Source: Candidatus Woesearchaeota archaeon (lineage in GTDB: Archaea; Nanobdellota; Nanobdellia; Woesearchaeales; UBA11576). Taken from it: a DNA stretch of 7,783 bases. The stretch lies in contig JALWQS010000035.1 in assembly GCA_027083015.1 (NCBI GenBank), positions 1-7,783 on the forward strand. Reading direction: 5' to 3'. The first letter of the stretch is position 1. The number at the start of each line of letters is the position of its first letter. Positions 1 through 5,718 of the stretch are shown in pieces. The notes beneath the pieces were generated by a model, which worked only from the letters and a program-made list of their open reading frames with translations, was not told where the DNA came from and ran no database searches. The translations under genes and the position numbers were made by a program.

Positions 1-5
1 ATAAC

Positions 6-80
6 AAAAACTCGCCACTCGGGTCTATCCCCAACCTAAAGGTAGGGGTATTAACGACCCTCGCTTAACGGCGAGTTTTT
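6..80. repeat. Structured element E1: long stem-loop with IS200/IS605-like core
   Basis: A perfect 11-bp inverted repeat (6-16 with 70-80, aaaaactcgcc/ggcgagttttt) encloses nested pairing. GGGTC at 21-25 can pair with GACCC at 56-60. CCCC 29-32 pairs with GGGG 45-48, and ACC 34-36 with GGT 41-43, capped by a TAAA loop. An alternative hairpin is GGGT 46-49 with ACCC 57-60. The CCTAAAGG core followed by GGGGTATTAA resembles, from memory, terminal hairpins of IS200/IS605-type elements and their TnpB guide RNAs. No transposase is in the window. It could be the end of an element lying upstream, a small non-autonomous derivative, or a structured RNA. The A-run before and T-run after would also suit a bidirectional terminator. 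Confidence 0.6.
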
Positions 81-83
81 GGG

Positions 84-149
84 ATTGAAAATCTCGCCCT
101 AAAGGACGGAGTATTAAACTCCTTGCAAATCTCTAACGAGATTTTCAAT
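84..149. repeat. Structured element E2: second, diverged copy of the same stem-loop
   Basis: A perfect 13-bp inverted repeat (84-96 with 137-149, attgaaaatctcg/cgagattttcaat) encloses CCCTAAAGG (97-105) and then the hairpin GGAG 108-111 / CTCC 119-122 with loop TATTAAA. E1 and E2 share the order AAAA-x-CTCGCC, CCTAAAGG, two bases, GGRGTATTAA, a second arm, then CGAG-x-TTTT. At position x, E1 has A paired with T and E2 has T paired with A, so the outer stem is kept by compensatory change. E2 lacks about 20 nt present before the CTAAAGG core of E1. This is direct evidence of homology; function is unknown. Confidence 0.6.
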
Positions 150-156
150 AACAAAA

Positions 157-346
157 TGACCGGTGATTGTCTGTTCCATTGTCCCGATCAAATGCTCAGG
201 ATCAAAGATTAGGAACACAGTTGATGAGTATTCTTAAAAGTGATTTGGATTCTAGCTCACCAAAAATTAAAAAGGTAAAAAAATAAAAGAAAATATATTT
301 ACAAATAAAAGAAATCATAGAAAATAGGAAGAAAAAAGTAAACTAA
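157..346. other. Noncoding stretch without an identifiable gene
   Basis: No convincing coding region, tRNA or rRNA is visible. Positions 157-261 are richer in G+C than what follows and show weak pairing: TGTTCC near 171 with GGAACA near 214, and GGTGA at 162-166 with TCACC at 257-261. This could be a remnant of a mobile element or a small RNA, but neither can be supported. Positions 262-346 are very A-rich. The AT-rich tract continues through the promoter-like repeats to the start codon at 541. Confidence 0.5.
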
Positions 347-354
347 AAACCCAA

Positions 355-489
355 CACATTTAAATACAACTTCCAACATATAGGTAAGATAAGAAGTTAA
401 GAAAAAACACAGCGACTTAATTTACATATAACTAATAAAGTACACACAATATAGAGATATAGAAAAAACAACAGCGACACATTTATATA
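355..489 (+). promoter_or_regulatory. Three serial TATA-like blocks, two with a direct repeat, upstream of the coiled-coil gene
   Basis: Three similar AT blocks lie upstream of the gene at 541: CACATTTAAATAC (from 356), TTAATTTACATATA (417-430) and CACATTTATATAC (478-490). The last two are each preceded by a near-identical direct repeat, GAAAAAACACAGCGAC (401-415) and GAAAAAACAACAGCGAC (462-478), about 61 nt apart. TTTATATA at 482-489 is the best archaeal TATA box and predicts transcription starting near 510, giving a leader of about 30 nt. The repeated GC-containing block directly before each TATA could be a BRE-like element or an operator. TATA assignment is from sequence; any regulator is unknown. 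Confidence 0.5.
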
Positions 490-540
490 CGGAGTTAACA
501 TTATACCTTACAGGCAAAGATAATTTGCTCTTAGGTTATC

Positions 541-1128
541 ATGATTAAAACAACAAATCAAAAGGTGTTTGATATGAATCTCGCAATTGAACCAAAAGAA
601 GCATACACGGTCGATAGGGACCTTATCAGTGATGAGTTGGCTGTTCAGAAAGCCTCTTATGATCTGATGAGAGAAGCCCAGAAAAACCTTAATGGTAAGA
701 CTGTTAATGCTTATGAACGTGAAGAAGCTGCTGAACTAGAGTATTCAGCCCTCGCTGAGGATGTAAAAGCTTCTGCTGAGATAATTTCTGAACTTCAGTC
801 TGAGATAAAAGAGTTAAGGATGCAGGTTGCTAGTGCTAAGAGTTCAGGCAATAGTGAGGCTGTGAATGATTACAATCGACAGCTTGCTGAGACATTAGCG
901 GATTACAGAGAACTCACACAGGAGCATTCCTACCTCGTTGAAGATATGAAAGAAGCTTTTAACAATTACAGCCAGGCAAGGAAGGAAGTATTGGCTGCTG
1001 AGAAGAATCTTCAGAGAAGCTATGAGACAAGAGCTGCCAGAGATAACAAACAGGCTGAAGGTGCTGATATTGTTGATCTTTTTTCTAAGAAGCCTGAAGT
1101 TTTTGATATATCTTCAAAGCTTAACTGA
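541..1128 (+). CDS. Hypothetical coiled-coil protein
   Basis: I do not recognise a family. The 195-residue product is highly charged and Ala/Glu/Lys-rich, with heptad-like spacing over about residues 30-170, so it should be almost wholly alpha-helical coiled coil. It has no cysteine, no tryptophan, no signal peptide and no membrane segment, pointing to a cytoplasmic structural or scaffold role. A short non-helical tail (about 175-195, containing IVDLFSKKPEVFDIS) could be a docking motif. The start at 541 has AGGT at 532-535, four bases upstream. An in-frame ATG at 574 has a better-placed GGTG (564-567, six-base spacer) and would shorten the protein by 11 residues. The gene stands alone behind its own promoter array and converges on trm1. 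Codon use and composition look like the neighbours. Confidence 0.75.
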   Translation: MIKTTNQKVFDMNLAIEPKEAYTVDRDLISDELAVQKASYDLMREAQKNLNGKTVNAYEREEAAELEYSALAEDVKASAEIISELQSEIKELRMQVASAKSSGNSEAVNDYNRQLAETLADYRELTQEHSYLVEDMKEAFNNYSQARKEVLAAEKNLQRSYETRAARDNKQAEGADIVDLFSKKPEVFDISSKLN

Positions 1129-1145
1129 TCTTTTCTTTTTCCTTA
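1129..1145 (+). terminator. T-rich 3' tract after the coiled-coil gene
   Basis: Immediately after the stop codon comes TCTTTTCTTTTTCCTT, a pyrimidine tract typical of archaeal intrinsic termination. No hairpin is visible. It sits in the 43-bp gap between two convergent genes. Confidence 0.5.
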
Positions 1146-1171
1146 TCTTATTCAGGCATTACAGGTCGGAA

Positions 1172-2233
1172 CTATAGGGACTGGCTTTTCTTATCCTTTA
1201 GAAGTTGTATGAATTCTTCTTTTGACATTTCTGTCTTCAGAGCGTAAGGTGAGAAGTGTGTTCTCACACCAGTATAGCCTGCTTTTTTCAGCTTGCTGTT
1301 TACAAACTCCATGGAAGGACATCCTATCTTCAGTTGTTTTGATAATGCATGCACATCGTAGAACCCTATAACTCCGAAACTTGCTTCTTCTTTCAGCAAT
1401 CTTAGGAAGTCATAATCTATGTCGTAATGTTGACTTACTGCAACCGCATACATCTTTGATAATAGTTTTACATCTGCTAGCTTTCCAAGCCACATAGGTC
1501 CTGCTTCGTTGAATGGTCCGTGATGTCGCAAAACTTCATCTACCTTGGCTTTTCCTTTCGCTACCTTGAAAAAGACTCTCATATAATGATCTTTAGCATA
1601 GCTAAGTATAGGCAATAATGCCTTCTCGTATTGCGCAGCTATAAGCTGGCATTTTCTTATCAATATCCTTAGTCCTGTCTCATGCATCATGTAGTCTCGT
1701 CGGGGTCTTGCCCAGTATTTTCTTTTGCAGGCATTGATGTATGTTCCGCTCAACGCTGATGTGTCTGTTGCGGTCACTGCTAATATCCCATCTCTTGATA
1801 TTCTTCGTGAAGCCATGTCCAGGAAAGGGTTCGGTGTTCCGAAAGGGTCTATGTCTATATAGTCAAATCCTGAACTTTCCAGAAGCAGCGCATTGGCATC
1901 TCGGTTCTCTGTTATTATCCTTTCATCTTCTTCCAGATTGTTAAGTTTCAGATTTTCTTTTATTATCCTAAAGCTTTCTTTGTTCTTATCATTTATCGTT
2001 ATGCTTCTTATCTTCTCTCCTGTTTCTGATAGAAAGCGTATGCTTCTTACTCCTGTTCCTGCCAGAGGATCGCATACCTGTATCTCTGTCTTATCTATGA
2101 TCTTCAATAATAGGATGCTTATATCCCTGTTTAGTTTCATCTTGGGATTATAGAATACTGGCAGGTCCGAACTTATTTTCTCTTGATCTGATATCTTGAC
2201 CTTTGCCTTTCCTTCAGTTATTGTCTTAAACAT
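1172..2233 (-). CDS. trm1: tRNA (guanine(26)-N2)-dimethyltransferase Trm1
   Basis: Uses S-adenosylmethionine to methylate N2 of G26, at the hinge between the D and anticodon stems of tRNA, once or twice. The 353-residue product shows the family marks: TEGKAKV near the N-terminus, the NPKMKLNRD signature at 29-37, the SAM-binding loop DPLAGTGVRSIRF from 55, the catalytic DPFGTP at 129-134, and THFSPYALKT near 325-334. It is close to but slightly shorter than the archaeal Trm1 enzymes I recall, with a compact stretch around 225-245. I place the start at 2233. The upstream ATG at 2266 would add 11 residues not matching family N-termini, and the TATA-like AATATAAAT (minus strand, 2276-2284) predicts transcription beginning near 2254, downstream of that ATG. 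It is a single gene, convergent with the coiled-coil gene and divergent from the lipoprotein. Confidence 0.93.
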   Translation of the reverse strand: MFKTITEGKAKVKISDQEKISSDLPVFYNPKMKLNRDISILLLKIIDKTEIQVCDPLAGTGVRSIRFLSETGEKIRSITINDKNKESFRIIKENLKLNNLEEDERIITENRDANALLLESSGFDYIDIDPFGTPNPFLDMASRRISRDGILAVTATDTSALSGTYINACKRKYWARPRRDYMMHETGLRILIRKCQLIAAQYEKALLPILSYAKDHYMRVFFKVAKGKAKVDEVLRHHGPFNEAGPMWLGKLADVKLLSKMYAVAVSQHYDIDYDFLRLLKEEASFGVIGFYDVHALSKQLKIGCPSMEFVNSKLKKAGYTGVRTHFSPYALKTEMSKEEFIQLLKDKKSQSL

Positions 2234-2275
2234 GTTTACACTCACACTTATTGTTCTACTGGCCATTTATTGAGC

Positions 2276-2284
2276 ATTTATATT
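2276..2284 (-). promoter_or_regulatory. TATA box for trm1
   Basis: The minus strand reads AATATAAAT here. An archaeal start site about 26 nt downstream falls near 2254, giving a leader of about 20 nt to the ATG at 2233. This placement decides against the longer reading frame starting at 2266. Confidence 0.55.
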
Positions 2285-2378
2285 ATTATTGATACGGCGG
2301 ATTTATCCATGATAGTGGAACTTCCTGGGCTGTTGAAACTGTTGGTTATAACTCCGGACTTCTGTTTAAACAAAACAT

Positions 2379-2403
2379 TTTTAAACTCAACTGCTTAAAA
2401 ATA
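2379..2403 (+). promoter_or_regulatory. Candidate TATA boxes for the lipoprotein gene
   Basis: Two AT blocks, TTTTTAAAC (about 2379-2386) and CTTAAAAATA (2394-2403), lie 40-65 nt before the ATG. The second would place the transcription start near 2424 and leave a leader of about 20 nt carrying the Shine-Dalgarno sequence. Which one is used cannot be told from sequence. Confidence 0.45.
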
Positions 2404-2428
2404 TTCAGGGAGCTTGTAAACTAAACAT

Positions 2429-2435
2429 GGGGGTG
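2429..2435 (+). promoter_or_regulatory. Strong ribosome binding site for the lipoprotein
   Basis: GGGGGTG ends eight bases before the ATG at 2444 and fits the GGTG-type archaeal Shine-Dalgarno sequence. It fixes the lipoprotein start and contrasts with the leaderless or weak-SD starts elsewhere in the window. Confidence 0.65.
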
Positions 2436-2443
2436 TTTAGCAT

Positions 2444-3235
2444 ATGAAAAAGATTGTTAGTATTTTAGCGATTCTTGTCATCGCGATGTTTGTTCTTTCT
2501 GGCTGCGGTTCTAAGGAGATTAGCGCGCCTGAAGAGGTAAAGACCGTCTCTCATCCGTCACCGACAGATGATGTTAAGACCGCTCCGCAACCTGAGCCTG
2601 AGCCTCAACCTGCTGAGCAGTACAATTCCGCGCCGGAACCTGAACCTGAGACCGCACCTGTAAAAGAGCCTTCTAAAAAGGTCAAGGATCTTCTTTCCAA
2701 GCACTCAAGAGTCAAGAGCCTGCATTACATGTATCAGGATCCTTTGAATTATCCTGCTGAGTGGCCTACTTGGATCAAAGACAATAAGATGCATATTGAT
2801 CTTAGGACTCTTGATCAGGTGAATTCTGATACTTATGTTAATCAGGTCTATCTTGATAAGGCTTCAAAGACTGCTGTTGGTTATTGTGAGAGTAATGAGT
2901 TTAAGTGTAAGGATCCTAATCAGGCTGTAAAGGTAAAGTTTGCTAAGTATAATCGCAAGAGTCCTATTGACTGGATTGAAGGTGTTACTTATGCTGAGAT
3001 AGAGACTACTGAGACTATGCAGCAGCGCACTGTTGTAAGGCTTGCTTACACTGATGATAAAGGTGCTAAGGTAGTCATGTGGGTTGATGATTATTACGGT
3101 GTGCCTGTTAAGGTTGAAGTTACCAAAGATGGCGATAAGAAAAGGTATGTCTTTGAGGACCTCGCTTTCAATAATGTAGAGGACTCCGACCTTAAGCACC
3201 AGACGATCGCTGAGCGTTACAACGTCGTCCAATAA
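2444..3235 (+). CDS. Secreted lipoprotein with Pro/Glu linker and LolA-like C-terminal domain
   Basis: The 263-residue product begins with a classic lipoprotein signal: two lysines, a hydrophobic core at about 4-18 and the lipobox LSGC, with Cys21 as the likely lipidated residue. It should be anchored outside the cytoplasmic membrane. Residues about 22-78 form a disordered linker rich in Pro and Glu, with the repeated motif PEPEP (50-54 and 64-68). Residues about 80-255 form a beta-rich domain with short strands such as YVNQVYLD, MWVDDYYGVPVKVEV and RYVFEDLAFNNV, which recall LolA/LppX-type lipid-binding folds; this is inference. Cys148 and Cys155 are close together and could form an extracytoplasmic disulfide. 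Start and translation are supported by GGGGGTG upstream. The nearest downstream gene is unrelated in function. The substrate is unknown. Confidence 0.82.
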   Translation: MKKIVSILAILVIAMFVLSGCGSKEISAPEEVKTVSHPSPTDDVKTAPQPEPEPQPAEQYNSAPEPEPETAPVKEPSKKVKDLLSKHSRVKSLHYMYQDPLNYPAEWPTWIKDNKMHIDLRTLDQVNSDTYVNQVYLDKASKTAVGYCESNEFKCKDPNQAVKVKFAKYNRKSPIDWIEGVTYAEIETTETMQQRTVVRLAYTDDKGAKVVMWVDDYYGVPVKVEVTKDGDKKRYVFEDLAFNNVEDSDLKHQTIAERYNVVQ

Positions 3236-3241
3236 AGGTAA

Positions 3242-3270
3242 GTTTTTTATTTTATTCTTTTTTTCTTTGT
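3242..3270 (+). terminator. T-rich tract after the lipoprotein gene
   Basis: After the stop at 3233-3235 come long T runs interrupted by A and C (ttttttattttattctttttttc and following), filling almost the whole 38-bp gap. This is typical of archaeal termination. It leaves little room for a separate promoter for the next gene, so some readthrough or a promoter inside the lipoprotein 3' end is likely. Confidence 0.5.
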
Positions 3271-3273
3271 TCT

Positions 3274-3771
3274 ATGGCTAAAGAAGGATCTTTGAGAGAA
3301 TCTTTGCATATTCTTAATAGCAGAGAGAAGAAACATATTCTTAAGCGGATTGAAGATCAATGGGGTGCTTCACTTCCTCCTGCGGTTTTGCTTCAGAGTA
3401 ACAAGCAAAAGGTCTTCCTCATCAGCCAGGATCTTGACAAGCTTGACTGGCAGGATTTTAAGGTTGATAAGGCAGGTCTCTATATCGGCCGTTTTGATGA
3501 TAAAGAATCACGTCTTAGTATTGAAGGTACTCAGCTGATCGGCCCTCTTGCGAAGAAAAATGTTCTTGAGATCTCTGAGGAGAATGTTGCCGCCTGGTTT
3601 AGAGGTGAGGATCTTGTTTTTGATGAAGAGAAGCTTAAGGGGTTCTCGGGTTTTGTCATTCTCAAGGATGGTAAGAATAAGGTTGATTTTCTTGGTTCTG
3701 GCAGGGTCTTGAATAACCGGATCCTTAATTTTGTACCTAAGGGTCGTCGTACTGAGAACCTCATCAATTGA
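3274..3771 (+). CDS. Nip7/RsmF-C-like PUA domain RNA-binding protein
   Basis: The 165-residue product fits the archaeal stand-alone family related to the C-terminal domain of NOL1/NOP2/Sun (RsmF) rRNA methyltransferases and to Nip7. Residues 8-85 form the N-terminal alpha/beta part, including ILNSREKKHIL and a GLYIGRF strand. From about 80 the PUA-like part shows RLSIEGTQLIGPLAKKNVLEI, a WFRGEDL motif at 108-114, and the closing GSGRVLNNRILNFVPKGRR at 141-159. Such proteins bind structured rRNA or tRNA and are thought to help ribosome assembly or modification. No catalytic domain is present and the length is that of an intact family member. No clear Shine-Dalgarno sequence precedes the ATG; the upstream sequence is a T-rich tract, so a leaderless or readthrough transcript is possible. 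Family is fairly certain; the exact RNA target is unknown. Confidence 0.8.
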   Translation: MAKEGSLRESLHILNSREKKHILKRIEDQWGASLPPAVLLQSNKQKVFLISQDLDKLDWQDFKVDKAGLYIGRFDDKESRLSIEGTQLIGPLAKKNVLEISEENVAAWFRGEDLVFDEEKLKGFSGFVILKDGKNKVDFLGSGRVLNNRILNFVPKGRRTENLIN

Positions 3772-3794
3772 ATGTTTAGAACCAGGACCTTCTT

Positions 3795-3815
3795 ATAGTT
3801 TTGTTTTTTCTTTTA
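3795..3815 (+). terminator. T-rich tract between convergent genes
   Basis: TATAGTTTTGTTTTTTCTTTT follows the PUA gene and runs to the stop codon of the opposing gene. It is a plausible plus-strand terminator of the archaeal T-tract type. No stable hairpin precedes it. Confidence 0.5.
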
Positions 3816-4319
3816 CCGCATGAATTTTTCTCTGAAAGCTAACAATTGCGCTTTTGTCATCTGCGCTTCATACGTGTTCAGTTCTGGAATCTCTTCTTTG
3901 ACAGAATATCTTCCATAGGGCTTTACAATTATTGTCTTTATAGCATTCTTATCTGTCTCAAAATACCTGACTTTTCCAAAGTTCTGTTGCTCGAAGTATT
4001 CTTCCATCCTTCTTCTCAGATTGTCTTGTGAGGAGCTTACTAATATCTGATCAAGTATTTCATTCCATTCGTACTCTCCGCCAAAGAGTGTAACTGCTAT
4101 CTGTTCTAACGGCCGCTTTATTTCTGTGGAGTATCTTTCGAAGAACGGTCTTAATACTGTTTCCTCATGCGTATATACATGAGGCAGGTTTACATCTCTT
4201 GGATGGACTCTCAGGACTCCAAAATCTTCTTGATTCGGATGTGAGAGTAGGATGATTGCATCCAAGGAGACGTTTCTCACAACATATTCTGTTGTTCGTA
4301 TTATCCCTTTTTCTTCCAT
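3813..4319 (-). CDS. CheD-like fold protein lacking the catalytic cysteine (putative)
   Basis: A 168-residue product with no cysteine and no signal or membrane segment. By eye it follows the layout of CheD-type glutamine deamidases: a strand pair around 20-26, then GVLRVHPRDVNLP (34-46) where CheD has its active-site His and LP; a helix at 51-63; a strand ending LFGG (78-81); NLRRRMEEYFEQQNFGKV (100-117) where CheD has its conserved Asn helix; and a final FETDKNAIKTIIVKPYGRYSVK. His39 would match the CheD histidine, but Asp20 falls where the nucleophilic Cys should be. Deamidase activity is therefore unlikely and a binding or regulatory role is more plausible. A strong GGAGGG (4325-4330) lies five bases before the ATG, inside the preceding gene; the frames overlap by 19 bp, so translation is probably coupled. 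The fold assignment is inference and may be wrong. Confidence 0.72.
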   Translation of the reverse strand: MEEKGIIRTTEYVVRNVSLDAIILLSHPNQEDFGVLRVHPRDVNLPHVYTHEETVLRPFFERYSTEIKRPLEQIAVTLFGGEYEWNEILDQILVSSSQDNLRRRMEEYFEQQNFGKVRYFETDKNAIKTIIVKPYGRYSVKEEIPELNTYEAQMTKAQLLAFREKFMR

Positions 4320-5608
4320 TTTTTCCCTCCTATCAATGATTGTATCCTGTCAGAAAATTTTTTCTTGTTACCCCACAGTTCCCATAAGACCTCTACGATT
4401 ATGGGTTCTACTTCCGGATCCATTGTCGTTTTCCAGATGTCTAGTTCAACTTCATGGTATGATGGGTGGAACAGTCTTGAACCGTATGTTGATTCTCCCT
4501 GTATGACCTGTTCAGGTTTTATCTGCATCTCGAATAGTTTGCCTCCATAGAGTATGTGGCTTTGCAGGCTTTTGAATCCGTTCGCTCTTGGATTTAATAG
4601 TTTGTCATCAAGAGGATCATAAAATTCCATTCCTGCCTGAGAGCCTCTTTTCATGATCAGTCCTTGCATTGCATAGTGAAGCTTTAAGAGACCATCCAGT
4701 GTTGCAAAAGTCTCTTCTGTTACCGCTCTTTCACTTGTGTTAGGATTTTTTCCTTCAAGTCTTCCTGCGTAAGAGATTGCAGGTCTTGCTGCGGCTTCCA
4801 GTGTCATCCCGAACAGCTTTTTGAACATTCCGCCTATTCTTTTGGCGAGTCTATCGGAAGAAAGATCTTTGGATCTTAACCTTCCGTTTGGTGAATGGTA
4901 GTCCAGACCGATTTGCAGGGCGAACCTGTCAGCTAAACTTCTTTTCTTATGCTGAGGATTTGATTCATCATACACGATCAGTTTAGTCAGTTTTTCTATC
5001 TCTCCCTGCGCTGATTTTTCTCTGGTGCTTAATCTTGTGACTAACGGATGATCCGAGAGGAATCTTCTGTGGTATTCCTCGGCTCCTAATCTTAGGTAAT
5101 GCAGGTCATTAGTGTAGAGTATAGGTTCTTTTCTTGCGACTAACAGGTTGCTTGAACTTGTTACGTCTGTCATGACTCCACATCCATGCACGCATTCTAA
5201 TGTGAATCCTTCTCCATCTGCCGGTCTAAGATCTTCCGATGGGTCGAAAGGGTCAAAGTCTCTTTCGGATATGTAATTCTTCACAGGTATTATCTGTTTT
5301 TGGTAGGCTCTTTCCGGAGGGCATTTTGGACATTTTGTCTGTACGAGATATGCTCTTTGTATCGGCGCATCTCCGTAAATTATGGATGAGACTATGCTTC
5401 CTAATATGTTCAACAGATCATCATGCGTGTGTTCATTGGCCTGCTTTCGTTCTCTCCATTCCCTTAATATCTCATCTTCTCCTTCTCCTATGAGATATTT
5501 TAGTTCCCTTTTTAGCGCTTCTCCTTTGTATTTTCTTACAAGTTTCCGCATCTCTCCTATGAGCACTCCAAAGTCTTTTGAATAAAAATGATGTTTCAGC
5601 TCCTCCAT
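4301..5608 (-). CDS. Unknown protein with zinc-ribbon-like cysteines and RelA/SpoT-like C-terminal motif
   Basis: A 435-residue soluble protein of no family I can name with certainty. Residues 1-70 are helical and charged. Cys93 and Cys96 (KCPKC) plus Cys139 and Cys143 (CVHGC) make a CxxC...CxxxC pattern that could bind one zinc. From about 330 there is YDPLDD, NPRANGFKSLQSHI (339-352), GGKLFEMQIK (355-364) and YGSRLFHPSYHE (375-386). This order closely recalls the RelA/SpoT (p)ppGpp synthetase end: P-K-x-NGYxSxH, then E-x-QIR, then a YG...H segment; Glu360 would match the catalytic glutamate of that family. I cannot find the family's other catalytic Asp (D-x-x-x-x-R) upstream, so activity is uncertain. 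The start at 5608 has GAGGT four bases upstream and a TATA box. Its 3' end overlaps the next gene by 19 bp. Confidence 0.8.
   Translation of the reverse strand: MEELKHHFYSKDFGVLIGEMRKLVRKYKGEALKRELKYLIGEGEDEILREWRERKQANEHTHDDLLNILGSIVSSIIYGDAPIQRAYLVQTKCPKCPPERAYQKQIIPVKNYISERDFDPFDPSEDLRPADGEGFTLECVHGCGVMTDVTSSSNLLVARKEPILYTNDLHYLRLGAEEYHRRFLSDHPLVTRLSTREKSAQGEIEKLTKLIVYDESNPQHKKRSLADRFALQIGLDYHSPNGRLRSKDLSSDRLAKRIGGMFKKLFGMTLEAAARPAISYAGRLEGKNPNTSERAVTEETFATLDGLLKLHYAMQGLIMKRGSQAGMEFYDPLDDKLLNPRANGFKSLQSHILYGGKLFEMQIKPEQVIQGESTYGSRLFHPSYHEVELDIWKTTMDPEVEPIIVEVLWELWGNKKKFSDRIQSLIGGKKWKKKG
4325..4330 (-). promoter_or_regulatory. Ribosome binding site inside the upstream gene
   Basis: The minus strand reads GGAGGG five bases before the ATG at 4319. 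It lies within the last codons of the 435-residue gene and supports translational coupling of the overlapping pair. Confidence 0.7.
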
Positions 5609-5637
5609 ATTTACCTCACTTTATTGTTCTTTTTGCT

Positions 5638-5645
5638 ATTATAAA
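5638..5645 (-). promoter_or_regulatory. TATA box for the 435-residue gene
   Basis: The minus strand reads TTTATAAT about 33 nt before the ATG at 5608. Transcription would begin near 5616, leaving a leader of less than 10 nt that includes part of the GAGGT ribosome binding site. The 435- and 168-residue genes can therefore be transcribed as their own two-gene unit. Confidence 0.55.
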
Positions 5646-5685
5646 GTTTTTGTCTTAGAAGAATATAGTAAAAGGGAGGAGAGTG

Positions 5686-5704
5686 TCAAAACCTTGCCTT
5701 TTGA
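5686..5704 (-). terminator. Small perfect stem-loop after the MCT-1-like gene
   Basis: TCAAAA (5686-5691) and TTTTGA (5699-5704) pair perfectly around a seven-base loop CCTTGCC. It lies 15 bases past the stop of the PUA gene on the minus strand, between that gene and the promoter of the next one. It may mark a 3' end; there is no long T-run after it, so the call is tentative. Confidence 0.35.
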
Positions 5705-5718
5705 TCTGTTGTCTCCGG

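Larger units (their letters stand above)
1..156. repeat. 9-bp direct repeat flanking the E1-E2 pair
   Basis: ATAACAAAA occurs at 1-9, just before E1, and again at 148-156, at the end of E2. E2 therefore exits into the same bases that lead into E1. Either the pair is one unit of a longer array continuing to the left, or the repeat is a coincidence of AT-rich sequence, or it is a target duplication. The left flank lies outside the window, so these cannot be told apart. Confidence 0.4.

Noticed and set aside
81..150. GGGATTGAAA / TTTCAAT resembling a CRISPR repeat end
   Set aside because: It is a single inverted pair inside one hairpin; there are no regularly spaced identical repeats with spacers, and no cas genes.
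156..212. 18-codon ORF (MTGDCLFHCPDQMLRIKD)
   Set aside because: It has a CxxxC pattern but no ribosome binding site, no family match and a chance-level length.
200..265. TGATGA near 223 as a C box of a C/D guide RNA
   Set aside because: No CTGA D box lies at the right distance on this strand, and the terminal pairing is weak.
2234..2266. Longer trm1 start at 2266
   Set aside because: The predicted transcription start lies downstream of it, and the extra residues do not match Trm1 proteins.
2864..3232. Minus-strand ORF of 122 codons inside the lipoprotein gene
   Set aside because: It is a shadow of a gene with a signal peptide, lipobox and ribosome binding site; its own sequence is low-complexity hydrophobic with no start signal.
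4301..5608. HTHDD at residues 60-64 of the 435-residue protein as an HD hydrolase site
   Set aside because: An isolated HD without the other metal-binding residues of the SpoT hydrolase domain is not enough.
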